From the NCBI GenBank assembly GCA_029560455.1, contig JAKQKW010000149.1, positions 1-41,753 on the forward strand: DNA of 41,753 nt, written 5' to 3'. This stretch comes from Candidatus Rifleibacteriota bacterium. Lineage in GTDB: Bacteria > Riflebacteria > Ozemobacteria > Ozemobacterales > Ozemobacteraceae. Under the pieces are notes generated by a model. That model worked only from the letters and a program-made list of their open reading frames with translations, was not told where the DNA came from and did not search any database. Below are positions 32,972 to 41,753 of the stretch, piece by piece (positions within the stretch are counted from its first letter, which is position 1; every line of letters starts with the position of its first letter). Made by a program: the position numbers and the translations under genes.

Positions 32972-35005
32972 TTATCCCTGCTTTCCTGGGTCGCTGGTCG
33001 AACTGGCCACTGCTGGGGCAGAAACTGCCGGGATTGCAGCCGGAGACGACGCATTGGCAGCTGCAACCGGTTTAGCGGCTACTGCTGCGGGTTTTTCTTC
33101 TTCTTTGCCGTTAAAGAAAAGTTTGTGAATCGGCGAAACCACCTGCACCCATACCTGCAGATCTTTCGGGAAGAGGTATTCCTGGCCGGTAGTATCTTTG
33201 TAGACAGTCAATGATTTCGGCGTTTCCTTGTGCCAGGCAACTTTTGTGCGCTGCCCCTTTTCAAGAATCCAGGCAGTGCCGCTGCCGATAAAACTTATTT
33301 CCTGGCGCCCGACGGCGTCTACGGTTTTCATGGCAGCAACCTGAATAACCACGGCTGAGGCCCGCAACGGCTTTTTCGTTTCGCGATCGATATGCAGAAC
33401 ATCGTTCATATAGCGCTGCCAGGCTCCGTCTTCGTATTTCAGTTCAAGACTGTAGTTGCCATGATATCTGATTTTGGCAGTAATAACGGGCTCCGTTGGT
33501 ACGCTCGATGACCGCTGACCGTATTGCAGCAGAACCGGGGCAGTTGCAAGCCGCATGCCGACTTTGGCAGACATGAATTCATAAACATCCTTACCATTAC
33601 CATAAAGATTGTGCGGTGCCTTACGGGTTTTGTCACGATGAAACGGGTCGCCCCACTTGATCTCATCGATTGAATTGATTTTTGTTTTTGAAATGTAGTT
33701 GTAACCTGACGGACTGCCGCCGCAATGAACATACAAAGCATCAATCTCGAGGGCCCGGTCGATAAAATACTCGCGACAGCTTCGCACCGGCCCGATCAGG
33801 CCTGGGGCTCTGGTATAAATGGCCATGAATCTGGTAATACCACCTTCAACCGGCATTTCATAAACCACGTCTGCATGGTCGAGACCGCTCTGCGGTCTTG
33901 ACTGATTGTGATTCTCGATCATAATCGCCAGGGGGCGCATTACACCGGTTCCGGGGGGAACCACCGGAGCCGGCTTTTCAACCGTTGCTGGCGGCATTAC
34001 AGGTGCAGCCGGTTTTACTGGCTCTGCAGGTTTAACCGGCTCTGGTTTTACAGCGGTCTCGACTGGCTTGACCGGTTCTAAAACCTTAACAGGCTCGATA
34101 ACTTTCGCCGGCTCCATAACCTTTACCGGCTCGACTGCTTTGGCCGTCTCAGTCTGCTTAACAGTCTGTAATGCCGGAGCCGGCTTGACTTCGACGGGCT
34201 TTGCCGGGTCGGCCACCCGGGGCTTATCTGATGCCATTGCCAGTTTCGTTGTATCAGCCGGCTGAGGTGGGGGCACAACCTTAATTTCAGGCTTAGTTGC
34301 TGTCGCAGCCTGCTGCAGTTTTGTCTTTTCGGGATTTTTCACTGTCGCCACCGGCGCCGCAACTTTTTCGGATACGGAAACTGCAGGGGTTTTGCTGACA
34401 GTGCCTTCGGGCGTTGTAGTTACTCTGGCTGGCTGGGCCACTGGTCGATGAACCGGAGTTTTAACCAGATCATAACGCGGCCTGGTCAGATCAGTCGACG
34501 CAGTATGCGATGCTGTTCTGCCGGGTGCGAGGGTTCGCATGCCAATTGAATCAAAAAATGGTTTAGGCTGAACTTTCAGCTCTTCTCTTGTGACCTCAGG
34601 GGCAACCGGAGTCGCAGCGGCTGTATTCTGGGGCGCCGGCATACCGGCTTTGAGTTTCTGACTCAAAGCGCCGTGCAACTGCCGGGTTTCGGCAAAGATA
34701 ACATTGAGTTTTTTTAGATAGTGATATTTCAGCGGCGTGTCGCTCTGAGAAAAGTTATCGATGCGCCCCTGAATGAAGGTGACAAAATTGCTCAGACGAT
34801 TGTCGGCATCAGGCTCAGAAAGCAGAGATGACCGTGAATCTGGCGTCAAAGCCCTCTTCATTTCAAGATTCATCAGACTGATTGTATCGCGAAGCTCAAA
34901 ATACTGCCTTATCTCTTGGATGTTACCGCTCTGAGCAAAGACAGAAACGGGCCAAAAGGCCATTACAGCAACCATACAAAGAACCACGACACCTGTTCTG
35001 ATCAT
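32972..35005 (-). CDS. Secreted DUF3048 (YerB-like) protein with long Pro/Lys-rich linker
   Basis: 677 residues. A signal peptide (to about residue 25, ending VFAQ) is followed by a helical N-terminal part (about 30-110) and a long Pro/Lys/Val/Thr-rich linker (about 120-345). The linker includes imperfect tandem units of the EPVKVxEPxK type. The C-terminal part (about 355-655) is DUF3048: PLAIMIENHNQSRPQSGL, VVYEMPVEGGITRFMAIY, GPVRSCREYF and PFHRDKTRKAPHNLY. The family is secreted and its activity is not established. The linker could span the periplasm or peptidoglycan. Position between DUF502 and era does not reveal a function. Confidence 0.85.
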   Translation of the reverse strand: MIRTGVVVLCMVAVMAFWPVSVFAQSGNIQEIRQYFELRDTISLMNLEMKRALTPDSRSSLLSEPDADNRLSNFVTFIQGRIDNFSQSDTPLKYHYLKKLNVIFAETRQLHGALSQKLKAGMPAPQNTAAATPVAPEVTREELKVQPKPFFDSIGMRTLAPGRTASHTASTDLTRPRYDLVKTPVHRPVAQPARVTTTPEGTVSKTPAVSVSEKVAAPVATVKNPEKTKLQQAATATKPEIKVVPPPQPADTTKLAMASDKPRVADPAKPVEVKPAPALQTVKQTETAKAVEPVKVMEPAKVIEPVKVLEPVKPVETAVKPEPVKPAEPVKPAAPVMPPATVEKPAPVVPPGTGVMRPLAIMIENHNQSRPQSGLDHADVVYEMPVEGGITRFMAIYTRAPGLIGPVRSCREYFIDRALEIDALYVHCGGSPSGYNYISKTKINSIDEIKWGDPFHRDKTRKAPHNLYGNGKDVYEFMSAKVGMRLATAPVLLQYGQRSSSVPTEPVITAKIRYHGNYSLELKYEDGAWQRYMNDVLHIDRETKKPLRASAVVIQVAAMKTVDAVGRQEISFIGSGTAWILEKGQRTKVAWHKETPKSLTVYKDTTGQEYLFPKDLQVWVQVVSPIHKLFFNGKEEEKPAAVAAKPVAAANASSPAAIPAVSAPAVASSTSDPGKQG

Positions 35006-35023
35006 GAAATCTTCCTCGCAGTA

Positions 35024-35734
35024 TCAATGTGGAATAACAAAATCTTCGGCAGTTTCGCCGGCAGTCTGCTCAGACAACCGACCCGGCTGCACCAGACCGC
35101 CTGAAATTACAACTTTCATGGCATCTTCAATATCCATGTGCGTATCAATTATCTTCTTTTTGCTGATGATCAGCAGAAAACCAGAGGTCGGGTTGGGAGT
35201 GGTCGGAACGAATATTGATACCATATCATCATCGAGACGGTCAGAGCCGGCTGGCAGAATAAAATCGCCGGTGACAAAACCAAGCACCCAGCTGTCTTCT
35301 TTTGGGTATTCAAGCATCACCACACGCTTGAACTCGCTTCTGGTATTGCGTACAATAACGTCGGAAACCTGTTTGATACCGTTATAAAGCGATCTGACAC
35401 CCGGGATTTGCTCAAGCGAGTTGTCGATGCTGGCTATAAGCCTTTTTCCAAAGTAATTCTGCGCAATCATACCAACAGAGACACAGATCAGCGCAGTCAA
35501 AATCAGGCCCATGCCGGGTACGCGATAACCAATCGCGCGACTGACTGCCACACCCAGCAGACCATCGGTGATCTGAAAGAAAGCATACATGATATATATG
35601 GTAACGACAAAAGGCACCAGAACCAGAATGCCTGTAATCAGATACTTCCGCATCTGCCCAAGCAGATCGTTAAGCTTCTGACCGGCATCTTCGAGGGTGC
35701 GGTTCAATCGTTCGTGTTCAATCGGCAGCTTCAT
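35024..35734 (-). CDS. DUF502 family membrane protein
   Basis: 236 residues. Membrane helices lie at about 31-53 (YLITGILVLVPFVVTIYIMY) and 72-95 (GMGLILTALICVSVGMIA), with the family segment SLYNGIKQVSDVIVRN and a cytosolic C-terminal domain rich in beta strands (VSIFVPTTPNPTSGFLLII). DUF502 proteins are widespread, of unknown biochemical role, and often sit with envelope genes. The gene starts 46 bases after corC-like and ends 19 bases before the DUF3048 gene, consistent with one operon. Confidence 0.93.
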   Translation of the reverse strand: MKLPIEHERLNRTLEDAGQKLNDLLGQMRKYLITGILVLVPFVVTIYIMYAFFQITDGLLGVAVSRAIGYRVPGMGLILTALICVSVGMIAQNYFGKRLIASIDNSLEQIPGVRSLYNGIKQVSDVIVRNTRSEFKRVVMLEYPKEDSWVLGFVTGDFILPAGSDRLDDDMVSIFVPTTPNPTSGFLLIISKKKIIDTHMDIEDAMKVVISGGLVQPGRLSEQTAGETAEDFVIPH

Positions 35735-35779
35735 AATTTCTGATATTCTACGCTATCCGCAAGCCTTATGGCTACCGTT

Positions 35780-37102
35780 TTAGTCTCTGCCGGGTTCAAC
35801 ATCTTCACAAACTTCGGGCTTCATGGTGAATCTGACGCGCAGAATGCGGTTTCCCTTAATTTCTGTTACCTGGAAAGTTCCCTGTGGCTGCTCAAATATC
35901 TCGCCTCTCTGCGGGATACGACCAAGTTTTTCTAGAACAAACCCGCCGACCGTCTCTGAGTCTTCGTAATCAAATTCGCACTCGAGCTCGGCTTCGAGAT
36001 CGCTGATGCTAAAACGGGCATCGACGCTGTAGATGTTTTCGTCGAGGCGTGTCAGCGGTTCCTGCTCTTCAAGGTCGTACTCGTCAACAATTTCACCAAC
36101 GATCTCTTCGAGCAGGTCTTCAATCGTTACCAGGCCTGAAACCCCGCCATATTCATCAATAACCATTGCCAGATGCTGCTTGCGTTTCTGAAATTCACTG
36201 AGCAGATCATCAAGCTTTTTCGTCTCAGGCACAAAAAAAGGCGAACGCAGCAATTTGAACAGATCGTATGACTGCTGAATCTCATCAAGCTTGATCAGAA
36301 CGTCTTTGACATAAAGAATGCCAAGGATTTTATCCATGCTGCCATCATAGACCGGAAATCTCGAATGCCCATCCTCACGGATAAACTTGAGTAGTTCTGG
36401 AAGCGTAGTGTTGATAGGCATCGCAATGATGTCAGGCCGAGGTACCATTACCTCTCGCACCAGGGTATCACCAAATTCGAACACCGAGTTGATCATTTCC
36501 TTTTCGTCATGCTCGATAATTCCGGCCTCTTCGCCAAGGTTCACATAACTGTCGATTTCTTCGATTGTCGAAGAACAGCCCAGCTGGCTGTTCCAGTCTG
36601 AGTAGCGCGGCAGAAACTTTTTGATGGTCCAGACCGAAATCGCGGTCAGGGGGTAAGTCAGCATGAGAAACAGTCGCAATGGCTTGACCACAAGCCGACA
36701 ATATTTATAGCCACCAAAAATTGCAACGGTACGCGGAACAATTTCACTAAAGAACAGAAGCACCGCCGTCATCAGTATGACAGCCAGAACTCCGCACAGC
36801 ATCGAACCAGAAGCACCTTCACAGATCGATAACCCGGAACCGGGCAGCCAGCCATAGAAGAAATGCACGGCCAGGACTACGGCAGAAACATTGACCATGG
36901 TGCTTCCCATTGATAAAGAAAGCATCAGGCGCTGTTTATCAGAAATTACCTTGAGAATTTCGCCGGCTCGCGTATCACCGTCGACTTCCTGTCTTTTAAG
37001 CTTCAAGGGAGACAATGAAAAAAATGCTGTTTCTGAACACGAAAAAAAGGCCGAAAGAAAAATGCAGCCACCAAATAAAAAGCCAGCTATAGAGTCATCC
37101 AT
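35780..37102 (-). CDS. CNNM/CorC-family protein (HlyC-type, DUF21 plus CBS pair)
   Basis: 440 residues. The DUF21/CNNM membrane domain (1-175) has about four helices and includes FFSEIVPRTVAI (the PK/R-T signature). A cytosolic CBS pair lies at about 217-340 (REVMVPRPDIIAMPI; DEYGGVSGLVTIEDLLEEIVGEI). The CorC_HlyC C-terminal domain is at about 350-430 (ARFSISDLEAELECEF). Homologues export Mg2+ or Na+ or affect Co2+/Mg2+ resistance. A bacterial CorC ortholog is likely; the ion is not readable from sequence. It lies 34 bases after ybeY. Confidence 0.93.
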   Translation of the reverse strand: MDDSIAGFLFGGCIFLSAFFSCSETAFFSLSPLKLKRQEVDGDTRAGEILKVISDKQRLMLSLSMGSTMVNVSAVVLAVHFFYGWLPGSGLSICEGASGSMLCGVLAVILMTAVLLFFSEIVPRTVAIFGGYKYCRLVVKPLRLFLMLTYPLTAISVWTIKKFLPRYSDWNSQLGCSSTIEEIDSYVNLGEEAGIIEHDEKEMINSVFEFGDTLVREVMVPRPDIIAMPINTTLPELLKFIREDGHSRFPVYDGSMDKILGILYVKDVLIKLDEIQQSYDLFKLLRSPFFVPETKKLDDLLSEFQKRKQHLAMVIDEYGGVSGLVTIEDLLEEIVGEIVDEYDLEEQEPLTRLDENIYSVDARFSISDLEAELECEFDYEDSETVGGFVLEKLGRIPQRGEIFEQPQGTFQVTEIKGNRILRVRFTMKPEVCEDVEPGRD

Positions 37103-37136
37103 AGACTATAAATTGCCCCGCCTTGCCATACTGATT

Positions 37137-37640
37137 TCATTCATTTTCGGTCACCCTCTTGATAATAGGGTTTAAAGGCCCACCGACAACGCATTTTAGT
37201 AAGCGTCGGTCACAAAGATGCTGAAAAATGGTAACTTCTCGATCGCGCATGCGCTTGCGCTGAGTTTTCAGAACATGGTCGTAGCCATGCAGATGCAGAA
37301 GACCGTGAATCAGAAGAAAAATGATTTCAAGCATCGGTGGATGCTTGAAGCTTTCGGCCTGCCGCATTGCAGTTTCGGTGCTGATAACAATATCGCCGAG
37401 CACTCTGACTTCAGCCTCAAAGCTCTCTTCGTCGATAGGAAAAGACAAAACATCTGTGGGTTCATTTTTGCCGCGAAAATCTTTATTCAGTTTCTGAATA
37501 AAATCATCGTCACAGAAAACCAGCGAAAGTTCGGCATTTTCAGGTGAAGCCTCAAACTTCATTATTTCGAGGGCTACTTCACGAACCTGGTCGAGATCGA
37601 CTTCCACAAGTTTCTGTCGGTTACTGATCAGAACTTCCAT
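37137..37640 (-). CDS. ybeY: Endoribonuclease YbeY
   Basis: YbeY is a single-strand-specific metal RNase in 16S rRNA 3'-end maturation and ribosome quality control. The start at ATG 37640 gives 167 residues (MEVLISNRQKLVEV); it has AAAGGGGG 7 bases upstream and overlaps the phosphodiesterase stop by 20 bases. The zinc triad is HGLLHLHGYDH, and the family FRGKNEPTDVLSFP motif is complete. A longer frame from 37685 is possible but lacks the ribosome site. Confidence 0.96.
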   Translation of the reverse strand: MEVLISNRQKLVEVDLDQVREVALEIMKFEASPENAELSLVFCDDDFIQKLNKDFRGKNEPTDVLSFPIDEESFEAEVRVLGDIVISTETAMRQAESFKHPPMLEIIFLLIHGLLHLHGYDHVLKTQRKRMRDREVTIFQHLCDRRLLKCVVGGPLNPIIKRVTENE

Positions 37641-39801
37641 CAGCGGCCCCCTTTGATTGATTCGAAAGTTTTCCCGGATAGTCAACTCTGCTATGGTACA
37701 TTGAAGTCAGCGTTCTGACAAATACCTGCTCGATTTTTTCAATATCCTTCAGGGTCAAATCGCTCTCGTCAAGCTGGTTTTCATCATTCAATTTATGTTC
37801 GACAATTTTCGAAACCAGGCCCTCGATTTTGCTGTGGGTATGCTGCGGCAGGGTTCTCGCAGCCGCTTCAACTGAATCGGCAAGCATAAGAATTGCCGCT
37901 TCTTTTGTCTGAGGTTTCGGGCCAGGGTATCTGAATCTTTCCTGGTTCACTTCTTCACCGTCTTTAAGCTTTTTGGCTTCTTCGTAGAAATAACTGATCA
38001 AGGTTGTACCATGATGTTGTGACATGATCGAAAGTACTCTTTCGGGCAGACCGTATTCGCGGCCAAGATCGAGACTGTCTCTGATGTGTCCGATGAGAAT
38101 AAGACTCGACATATACGGAGTTACCTGATCATGGCGGTTCTCATCGGCCTGGTTTTCGGCAAAATACATCGGGCGCCTGATTTTTCCGATGTCATGAAAG
38201 TAAGCGCTGATTTTAGTGAGAAGCGGGTCGGCATTAACAGTGTTAGCAGCAGCTTCGGCAAGAGTTGCAACGGCAATACTGTGCTGATAGGTGCCGGGGG
38301 CCTCTTCTGCAAGCTTTCTCAACAGAGGCTGCGAAAGGTCGGTAAGCTCAAGAAGGCGCGAACTGGTTGCCAGTGAAAACAGGCTTTCCATGTAGGGCAG
38401 AACCCCGTTCGACAGAATGCCTGATAAAATACCGTTGAGCAGTCCAAAGCCTGTAAACAGTGCAATCTGCTGAAAATCCATCGTTGCAAAACTCTCGGTA
38501 TCGAGCAGCAGAAAGGCAAGCACAGCAACGGCGCTGGCAAGGCCAGTTTTAATACATGCTGCGCCGATGAGATTTCTGACGTCGCTGCCGCGGGTAGCGG
38601 CGCGCCAGGCCAGAATGCCGGCGATTGCTCCGAAAAGGCTGACCACAACAAATCTGATATTTGACTCGGCAACGACAAACATCATCAGGCCGAGCATGAA
38701 AACATGGAACAGCGCGACCGTGCAGTCGAGCAACATGGTCATCAGAAGCGCCATGGTTGGCAGAGGCGTCAGCAGAATCGAAAGATACTGCTTGTCAAAA
38801 GCCACGCCAAGGGCATGGGCAGTTTTTGCCAGCGCCAGAGTAACGAGACAGATAACCCCGAGCAGTTTGTACTGTTCGCCATCTGAGAGAATATTCTTGT
38901 CTTCGAGACGCAGAAAAACCAGTGAGATGACTACTGCCAGCAGAGCCAGCAGAAAATTGCCCAGCAGCGAAAGAACGCGGTTTTTCTGCAGCTGGCTGGC
39001 AATTTTGCGCATCACGAAGTAATCATCAGAGGTGACAATTATGCCCTCTTCGACAATTTTCTGCCCCTTTTGAAAAGTTCGCTTAACCGGCTGAATAGCT
39101 CTGGCAGCTGCTTCCCGCCTTTGACGCGTCAGTTTTTCATCCTCAATGGCATTTATGGTAATGGCATTTCTGACCAGAAGGGTCATGATCTGCTTGAACA
39201 TTGAGCTCTCGGGGTAAGCGTCTACGAGACTGCGCACCTCCGCTCGTATATTTTCAAGGTTCTGCGCAGTTATCGTCTTCTGACTGAGGTTCTGCAGCAG
39301 GCGGCGGGCAACGGTTTTGAGCTTCTCAAATTGAGAGATTCTCAAATTGCGCAGCTGCACCAGTTTTTCTTCGTCAAGCAGAACTTCAGCGGGAAAGTAT
39401 GAGGCAATAAGCGTTTGAGGCGGTTCTGTTATTGAGAGACGCCTGAATTCATCATAAAATGCGGTCATTTCGAGCATGTGACGATCAAAACGGGTCAGCA
39501 TTTCGTCTTCGGCCTGCTCGATCGGGGTAAAAACCGGCTGAACCTTTTCCATTTCGGCGGTACGCAGCTCGTTGGTCTTACTCTCATCGACAAAGCTTAT
39601 GGTTCGCGGGCATCTGATCGTCTTGGGAGCGGGTTTTCCTTCTACTACTTCGGGAGTGAAACCGGTAGGATCAATAACCAGAATCACCACAAGAATGGCA
39701 AAAAAGCCCCCGAGCTGAAGCAGAAAACGCTTCTGAAGCTGAACCGGTATGTTCAGCCATTCAAGAAAACTCGAAAGTAGAAGATTGGTCTTTTCGCTCA
39801 C
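37621..39801 (-). CDS. pgpH: 7TM-HD (PgpH-like) c-di-AMP phosphodiesterase
   Basis: 726 residues. One N-terminal helix (about 27-43) is followed by an extracytoplasmic 7TMR-HDED domain (about 50-270), about seven membrane helices (278-465) and a cytosolic HD domain. HD ligands: H507 (GTYQHS), H536-D537 (SAYFHDIGK), H572 and H596-H597 (SQHHG). PgpH-type enzymes hydrolyse c-di-AMP, which controls turgor and wall synthesis. The gene overlaps phoH by 4 bases (ATGA) and ybeY at its end, the conserved phoH-pgpH-ybeY order known in many bacteria. Confidence 0.95.
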   Translation of the reverse strand: MSEKTNLLLSSFLEWLNIPVQLQKRFLLQLGGFFAILVVILVIDPTGFTPEVVEGKPAPKTIRCPRTISFVDESKTNELRTAEMEKVQPVFTPIEQAEDEMLTRFDRHMLEMTAFYDEFRRLSITEPPQTLIASYFPAEVLLDEEKLVQLRNLRISQFEKLKTVARRLLQNLSQKTITAQNLENIRAEVRSLVDAYPESSMFKQIMTLLVRNAITINAIEDEKLTRQRREAAARAIQPVKRTFQKGQKIVEEGIIVTSDDYFVMRKIASQLQKNRVLSLLGNFLLALLAVVISLVFLRLEDKNILSDGEQYKLLGVICLVTLALAKTAHALGVAFDKQYLSILLTPLPTMALLMTMLLDCTVALFHVFMLGLMMFVVAESNIRFVVVSLFGAIAGILAWRAATRGSDVRNLIGAACIKTGLASAVAVLAFLLLDTESFATMDFQQIALFTGFGLLNGILSGILSNGVLPYMESLFSLATSSRLLELTDLSQPLLRKLAEEAPGTYQHSIAVATLAEAAANTVNADPLLTKISAYFHDIGKIRRPMYFAENQADENRHDQVTPYMSSLILIGHIRDSLDLGREYGLPERVLSIMSQHHGTTLISYFYEEAKKLKDGEEVNQERFRYPGPKPQTKEAAILMLADSVEAAARTLPQHTHSKIEGLVSKIVEHKLNDENQLDESDLTLKDIEKIEQVFVRTLTSMYHSRVDYPGKLSNQSKGAADGSSDQ

Positions 39802-40784
39802 AGCTGTTTCCGTTCTCTTGCCTGATAAGCATCGAAAGCGCTGATAATGCGCCGCACCACTTCATGTCTTATCACGTCTTCTGTGGCTAAATCAACAAAC
39901 TTAACCGATTCGACGTTATCAAGAATTTTGTCGAGCACCAGAAGCGAAGAATCAGAAGTGCGCGGCAGGTCGATCTGGGTATGATCACCGGTTACCACCA
40001 TTTTTGAACCGTAACCCAGACGGGTTAACACCATGCGCATCTGCGGCAATGTCGTATTCTGTGCTTCATCGAGAACCACAAAAGATTCATTGAATGTACG
40101 CCCGCGCATGTAAGCCAGGGGCGTAATCTCAATTACCCCCTGCCTGACATACTGCTCAAATTTTCCCATGCCGATAAATTCCTGTAAAGAATCATAAAGC
40201 GGGCGAAAATGCGGGTCAACCTTTTCCTTGAGATCACCGGGCAGATAGCCCAGGCTTTCGCCAGCTTCCACTACCGGCCGTGACAGGATAACCCTGCTGA
40301 CCTTCTTTTCTTTCAGGGCTCTGACCGCCATGGCGGTGGCAAGATAGGTCTTGCCGGTACCGGCCGGGCCGCGGGCAACCGTAATCGTGTTATTTTCAAT
40401 GGCATTGATATATGCCTGCTGATTCGGGGTTTTGGCGCGAACCACCCTGCCGCTGAAAGAAGCGATCAGGTCAGAAAAATTCAGATTCTCAGTCACGCCT
40501 CCAGCCAAGGGCTTTACTGAAGTCACCTGGCTGAACAGGCGGCGCAATTCAACGGCGTTAACCGCTTCATGCTGATCGATACGCTGCCCGAGAATCTCAA
40601 GAAACCTTTTCACGAGAAGAATTTTTTCGTGTGAACCTTCGAGCATCAGGCAGTTTCCACGGGCCTTCGCCGTCAGGTCGGGCAGGTCGCGAATCAGTTT
40701 GAGACCATTTTCTGGTTCAGAACTGAAAATATGGCGTGAAATTTCGTCTGACAGCTCCAGACGCTCGTTCTCAATTTTCATCAT
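39798..40784 (-). CDS. phoH: PhoH-like ATPase
   Basis: I choose the ATG at 40784 (328 residues). GGAG lies 7 bases upstream, it overlaps the RbgA stop slightly, and the longer frame reads through RbgA coding sequence. Walker A GPAGTGKT is at about 139-146, VILSRPVVEAGESLGYLPGD follows, and Walker B is FVVLDEAQN. PhoH-family ATPases are nucleic-acid-linked, and neighbours such as YbeY suggest a role in RNA processing; precise substrate is not known. Confidence 0.94.
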   Translation of the reverse strand: MMKIENERLELSDEISRHIFSSEPENGLKLIRDLPDLTAKARGNCLMLEGSHEKILLVKRFLEILGQRIDQHEAVNAVELRRLFSQVTSVKPLAGGVTENLNFSDLIASFSGRVVRAKTPNQQAYINAIENNTITVARGPAGTGKTYLATAMAVRALKEKKVSRVILSRPVVEAGESLGYLPGDLKEKVDPHFRPLYDSLQEFIGMGKFEQYVRQGVIEITPLAYMRGRTFNESFVVLDEAQNTTLPQMRMVLTRLGYGSKMVVTGDHTQIDLPRTSDSSLLVLDKILDNVESVKFVDLATEDVIRHEVVRRIISAFDAYQARERKQL

Positions 40785-41658
40785 CGGCATTCTCCAGCGC
40801 AGGGTCGGGAGTTTCTGCAAACAACCCGGTAAAATCATGCTCGGCCTGCTCCAGGGTCACGCGGCCAAAACCGCCCGACTGAAAACGTTTGATAACGTCG
40901 GTGGCCGCCCGCTCAATGTCTGGCTCGTTTCCCCGGGCAACAAAATTCATGCGCCGGGCATAGTCGGCAATAAAGCGTTCAAAACTGCAGTCGGCTTCAA
41001 CATAGCCCGGCAAAACCCGCTGGTTGCCACTGAAGGCAAGTATCTCACAGAGGGTCTTCGACTGGCTCCAGGTGTCGGTATCACGACCTGGAATAGTATT
41101 GATGAGCTTGAGAATGTCACCTCGCCGCAGCAGCGCAAAGTCAAGGATACCTGGAAGATCGAGCAGTTCAAGTTCACCCGGCAGCTTGATCCATTGAATG
41201 CTGCGGGTAACTCCAGGCATATTGGCAGCCCTGGCAGCACTCCGACCGGCAAGAGAGTTTATCAGAGTCGATTTTCCGACGTTCGGCACGCCAATGATCA
41301 TCACCCTTCTCACTTTGCGCAGAGGAGCTTTTTGACCGGGTTTTAGCGTAAAAGCCGCGTTACGGATCATCTCAGCAAGATTTTTTACCGAACTGCGATT
41401 GCGGCAGTCTACTGCCAGGCAGGTCTGCCCTTCATTTCTGAAGCGCTCGAGCCATCTACGGGTTTCACCTTCATCGGCAAGATCAGATTTGGCGAGAGCA
41501 ATGACCGAAGTTTTGCCAAGCCTTTTAACAAAATCTTTGAGGCGTGAGCCATTGGGCATACGGGCATCGACAAGCTCGACAATGACGTCGACAACCGGCA
41601 GATACTGGTCGACCGACTTAAAAGCTTTTCTGATGTGACCGGGTATTTCTCTTTTCAT
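40771..41658 (-). CDS. rbgA: Ribosome biogenesis GTPase RbgA (YlqF-like)
   Basis: RbgA is a circularly permuted GTPase that helps assemble the large ribosomal subunit. 295 residues. Motif order is permuted: the G4 element AKSD (56-59; the canonical form is NKxD) comes before G1 GVPNVGKST (123-131) and G3 DLPG (167-170). The G2 segment is NMPGVTRSIQ. A helical C-terminal domain follows (about 200-290). It heads the rbgA-phoH-pgpH-ybeY run in this window; the upstream start of the operon is outside. Confidence 0.94.
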   Translation of the reverse strand: MKREIPGHIRKAFKSVDQYLPVVDVIVELVDARMPNGSRLKDFVKRLGKTSVIALAKSDLADEGETRRWLERFRNEGQTCLAVDCRNRSSVKNLAEMIRNAAFTLKPGQKAPLRKVRRVMIIGVPNVGKSTLINSLAGRSAARAANMPGVTRSIQWIKLPGELELLDLPGILDFALLRRGDILKLINTIPGRDTDTWSQSKTLCEILAFSGNQRVLPGYVEADCSFERFIADYARRMNFVARGNEPDIERAATDVIKRFQSGGFGRVTLEQAEHDFTGLFAETPDPALENADDEN

Positions 41659-41661
41659 TAA

Positions 41662-41753
41662 ATCAATTCAGTTGGTGCGACCGGGAAAATTCAGGCCGAC
41701 CAGTTCTGCCCATTTCAGCCCTGCTGATCAACCGGCCTGGCCGGCTGCATCGG
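41662..41753 (-). other. Unresolved end of an upstream gene or spacer
   Basis: Ninety-two bases upstream of rbgA to the window edge. One minus-strand frame stays open to a stop near 41662 (ending RSHQLN), and two others close earlier. Too short to recognise a product or to choose a frame. Confidence 0.3.

Noticed and set aside
32971..33066. Longer N-terminus for Era
   Set aside because: Basic, unconserved stretch within the DUF3048 gene; ATG 32970 gives the normal Era start.
40785..40838. Longer N-terminus for PhoH
   Set aside because: It overlaps RbgA coding sequence with no ribosome site; GGAG precedes 40784.

Overview
The window comes from a Gram-negative-type bacterium of moderate GC content. 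It has class III (type IV) prepilins, lipoproteins, an AsmA/TamB-like protein, an SLH-type envelope protein, sigma-54 regulation and a Chlamydia/spirochaete-style V-type ATPase operon. No rRNA or other taxonomic marker is present. The mix fits a poorly sampled phylum (Riflebacteria, Elusimicrobia or spirochaete-like lineages are guesses), and the sequence alone cannot settle the species.

Region 1 (1-6200) is a complete type II-A CRISPR-Cas locus on the minus strand: cas9-cas1-cas2-csn2, a short leader, and the first repeat of an array that runs off the left edge. Its tracrRNA is encoded divergently just upstream of cas9 (about 6091-6197, plus strand). A consensus-like promoter and an intrinsic terminator frame it. 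The anti-repeat reproduces the lower stem, GA/AAGU bulge and upper stem of the well-studied Cas9 guides. The PAM-reading C-terminus of Cas9 differs from the RKR of the S. pyogenes protein.

Region 2 (6231-12540, minus) is a probable operon: glmM, a TPR lipoprotein, three minor-pilin-like proteins (PilV, PilW and PilX-like), an FG-GAP beta-propeller protein and a TPR protein. The propeller occupies the place that PilY1 holds in other minor-pilin operons.

Region 3 (12541-15712, plus) holds one unusual gene. It encodes a large PHP-like domain with some metal ligands replaced, fused to a membrane segment. A strong promoter sits directly upstream, followed at once by an intrinsic terminator.

Region 4 (15772-23042, minus) is a seven-gene V-type ATPase operon in the order E, DUF2764, A, B, D, I, K. 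The K subunit carries the residues expected for Na+ binding.

Region 5 (23240-27350) has a plus-strand protein with four Ig-like domains and a C-terminal SLH/coiled-coil anchor, then a minus-strand AsmA-like protein. A bidirectional terminator separates them.

Region 6 (27397-41658, minus) begins, in transcription order, with a long housekeeping and envelope run: rbgA, phoH, a 7TM-HD phosphodiesterase, ybeY, a CNNM/CorC protein, DUF502, DUF3048, era, a cyclase-like/HEAT protein and an NtrC-type sigma-54 activator. It ends with a small operon of EIIA(Ntr), a degenerate anti-sigma-like ATPase and ndk. A good sigma-54 promoter and a possible upstream activator site lie between the activator gene and this last operon, suggesting direct local control.
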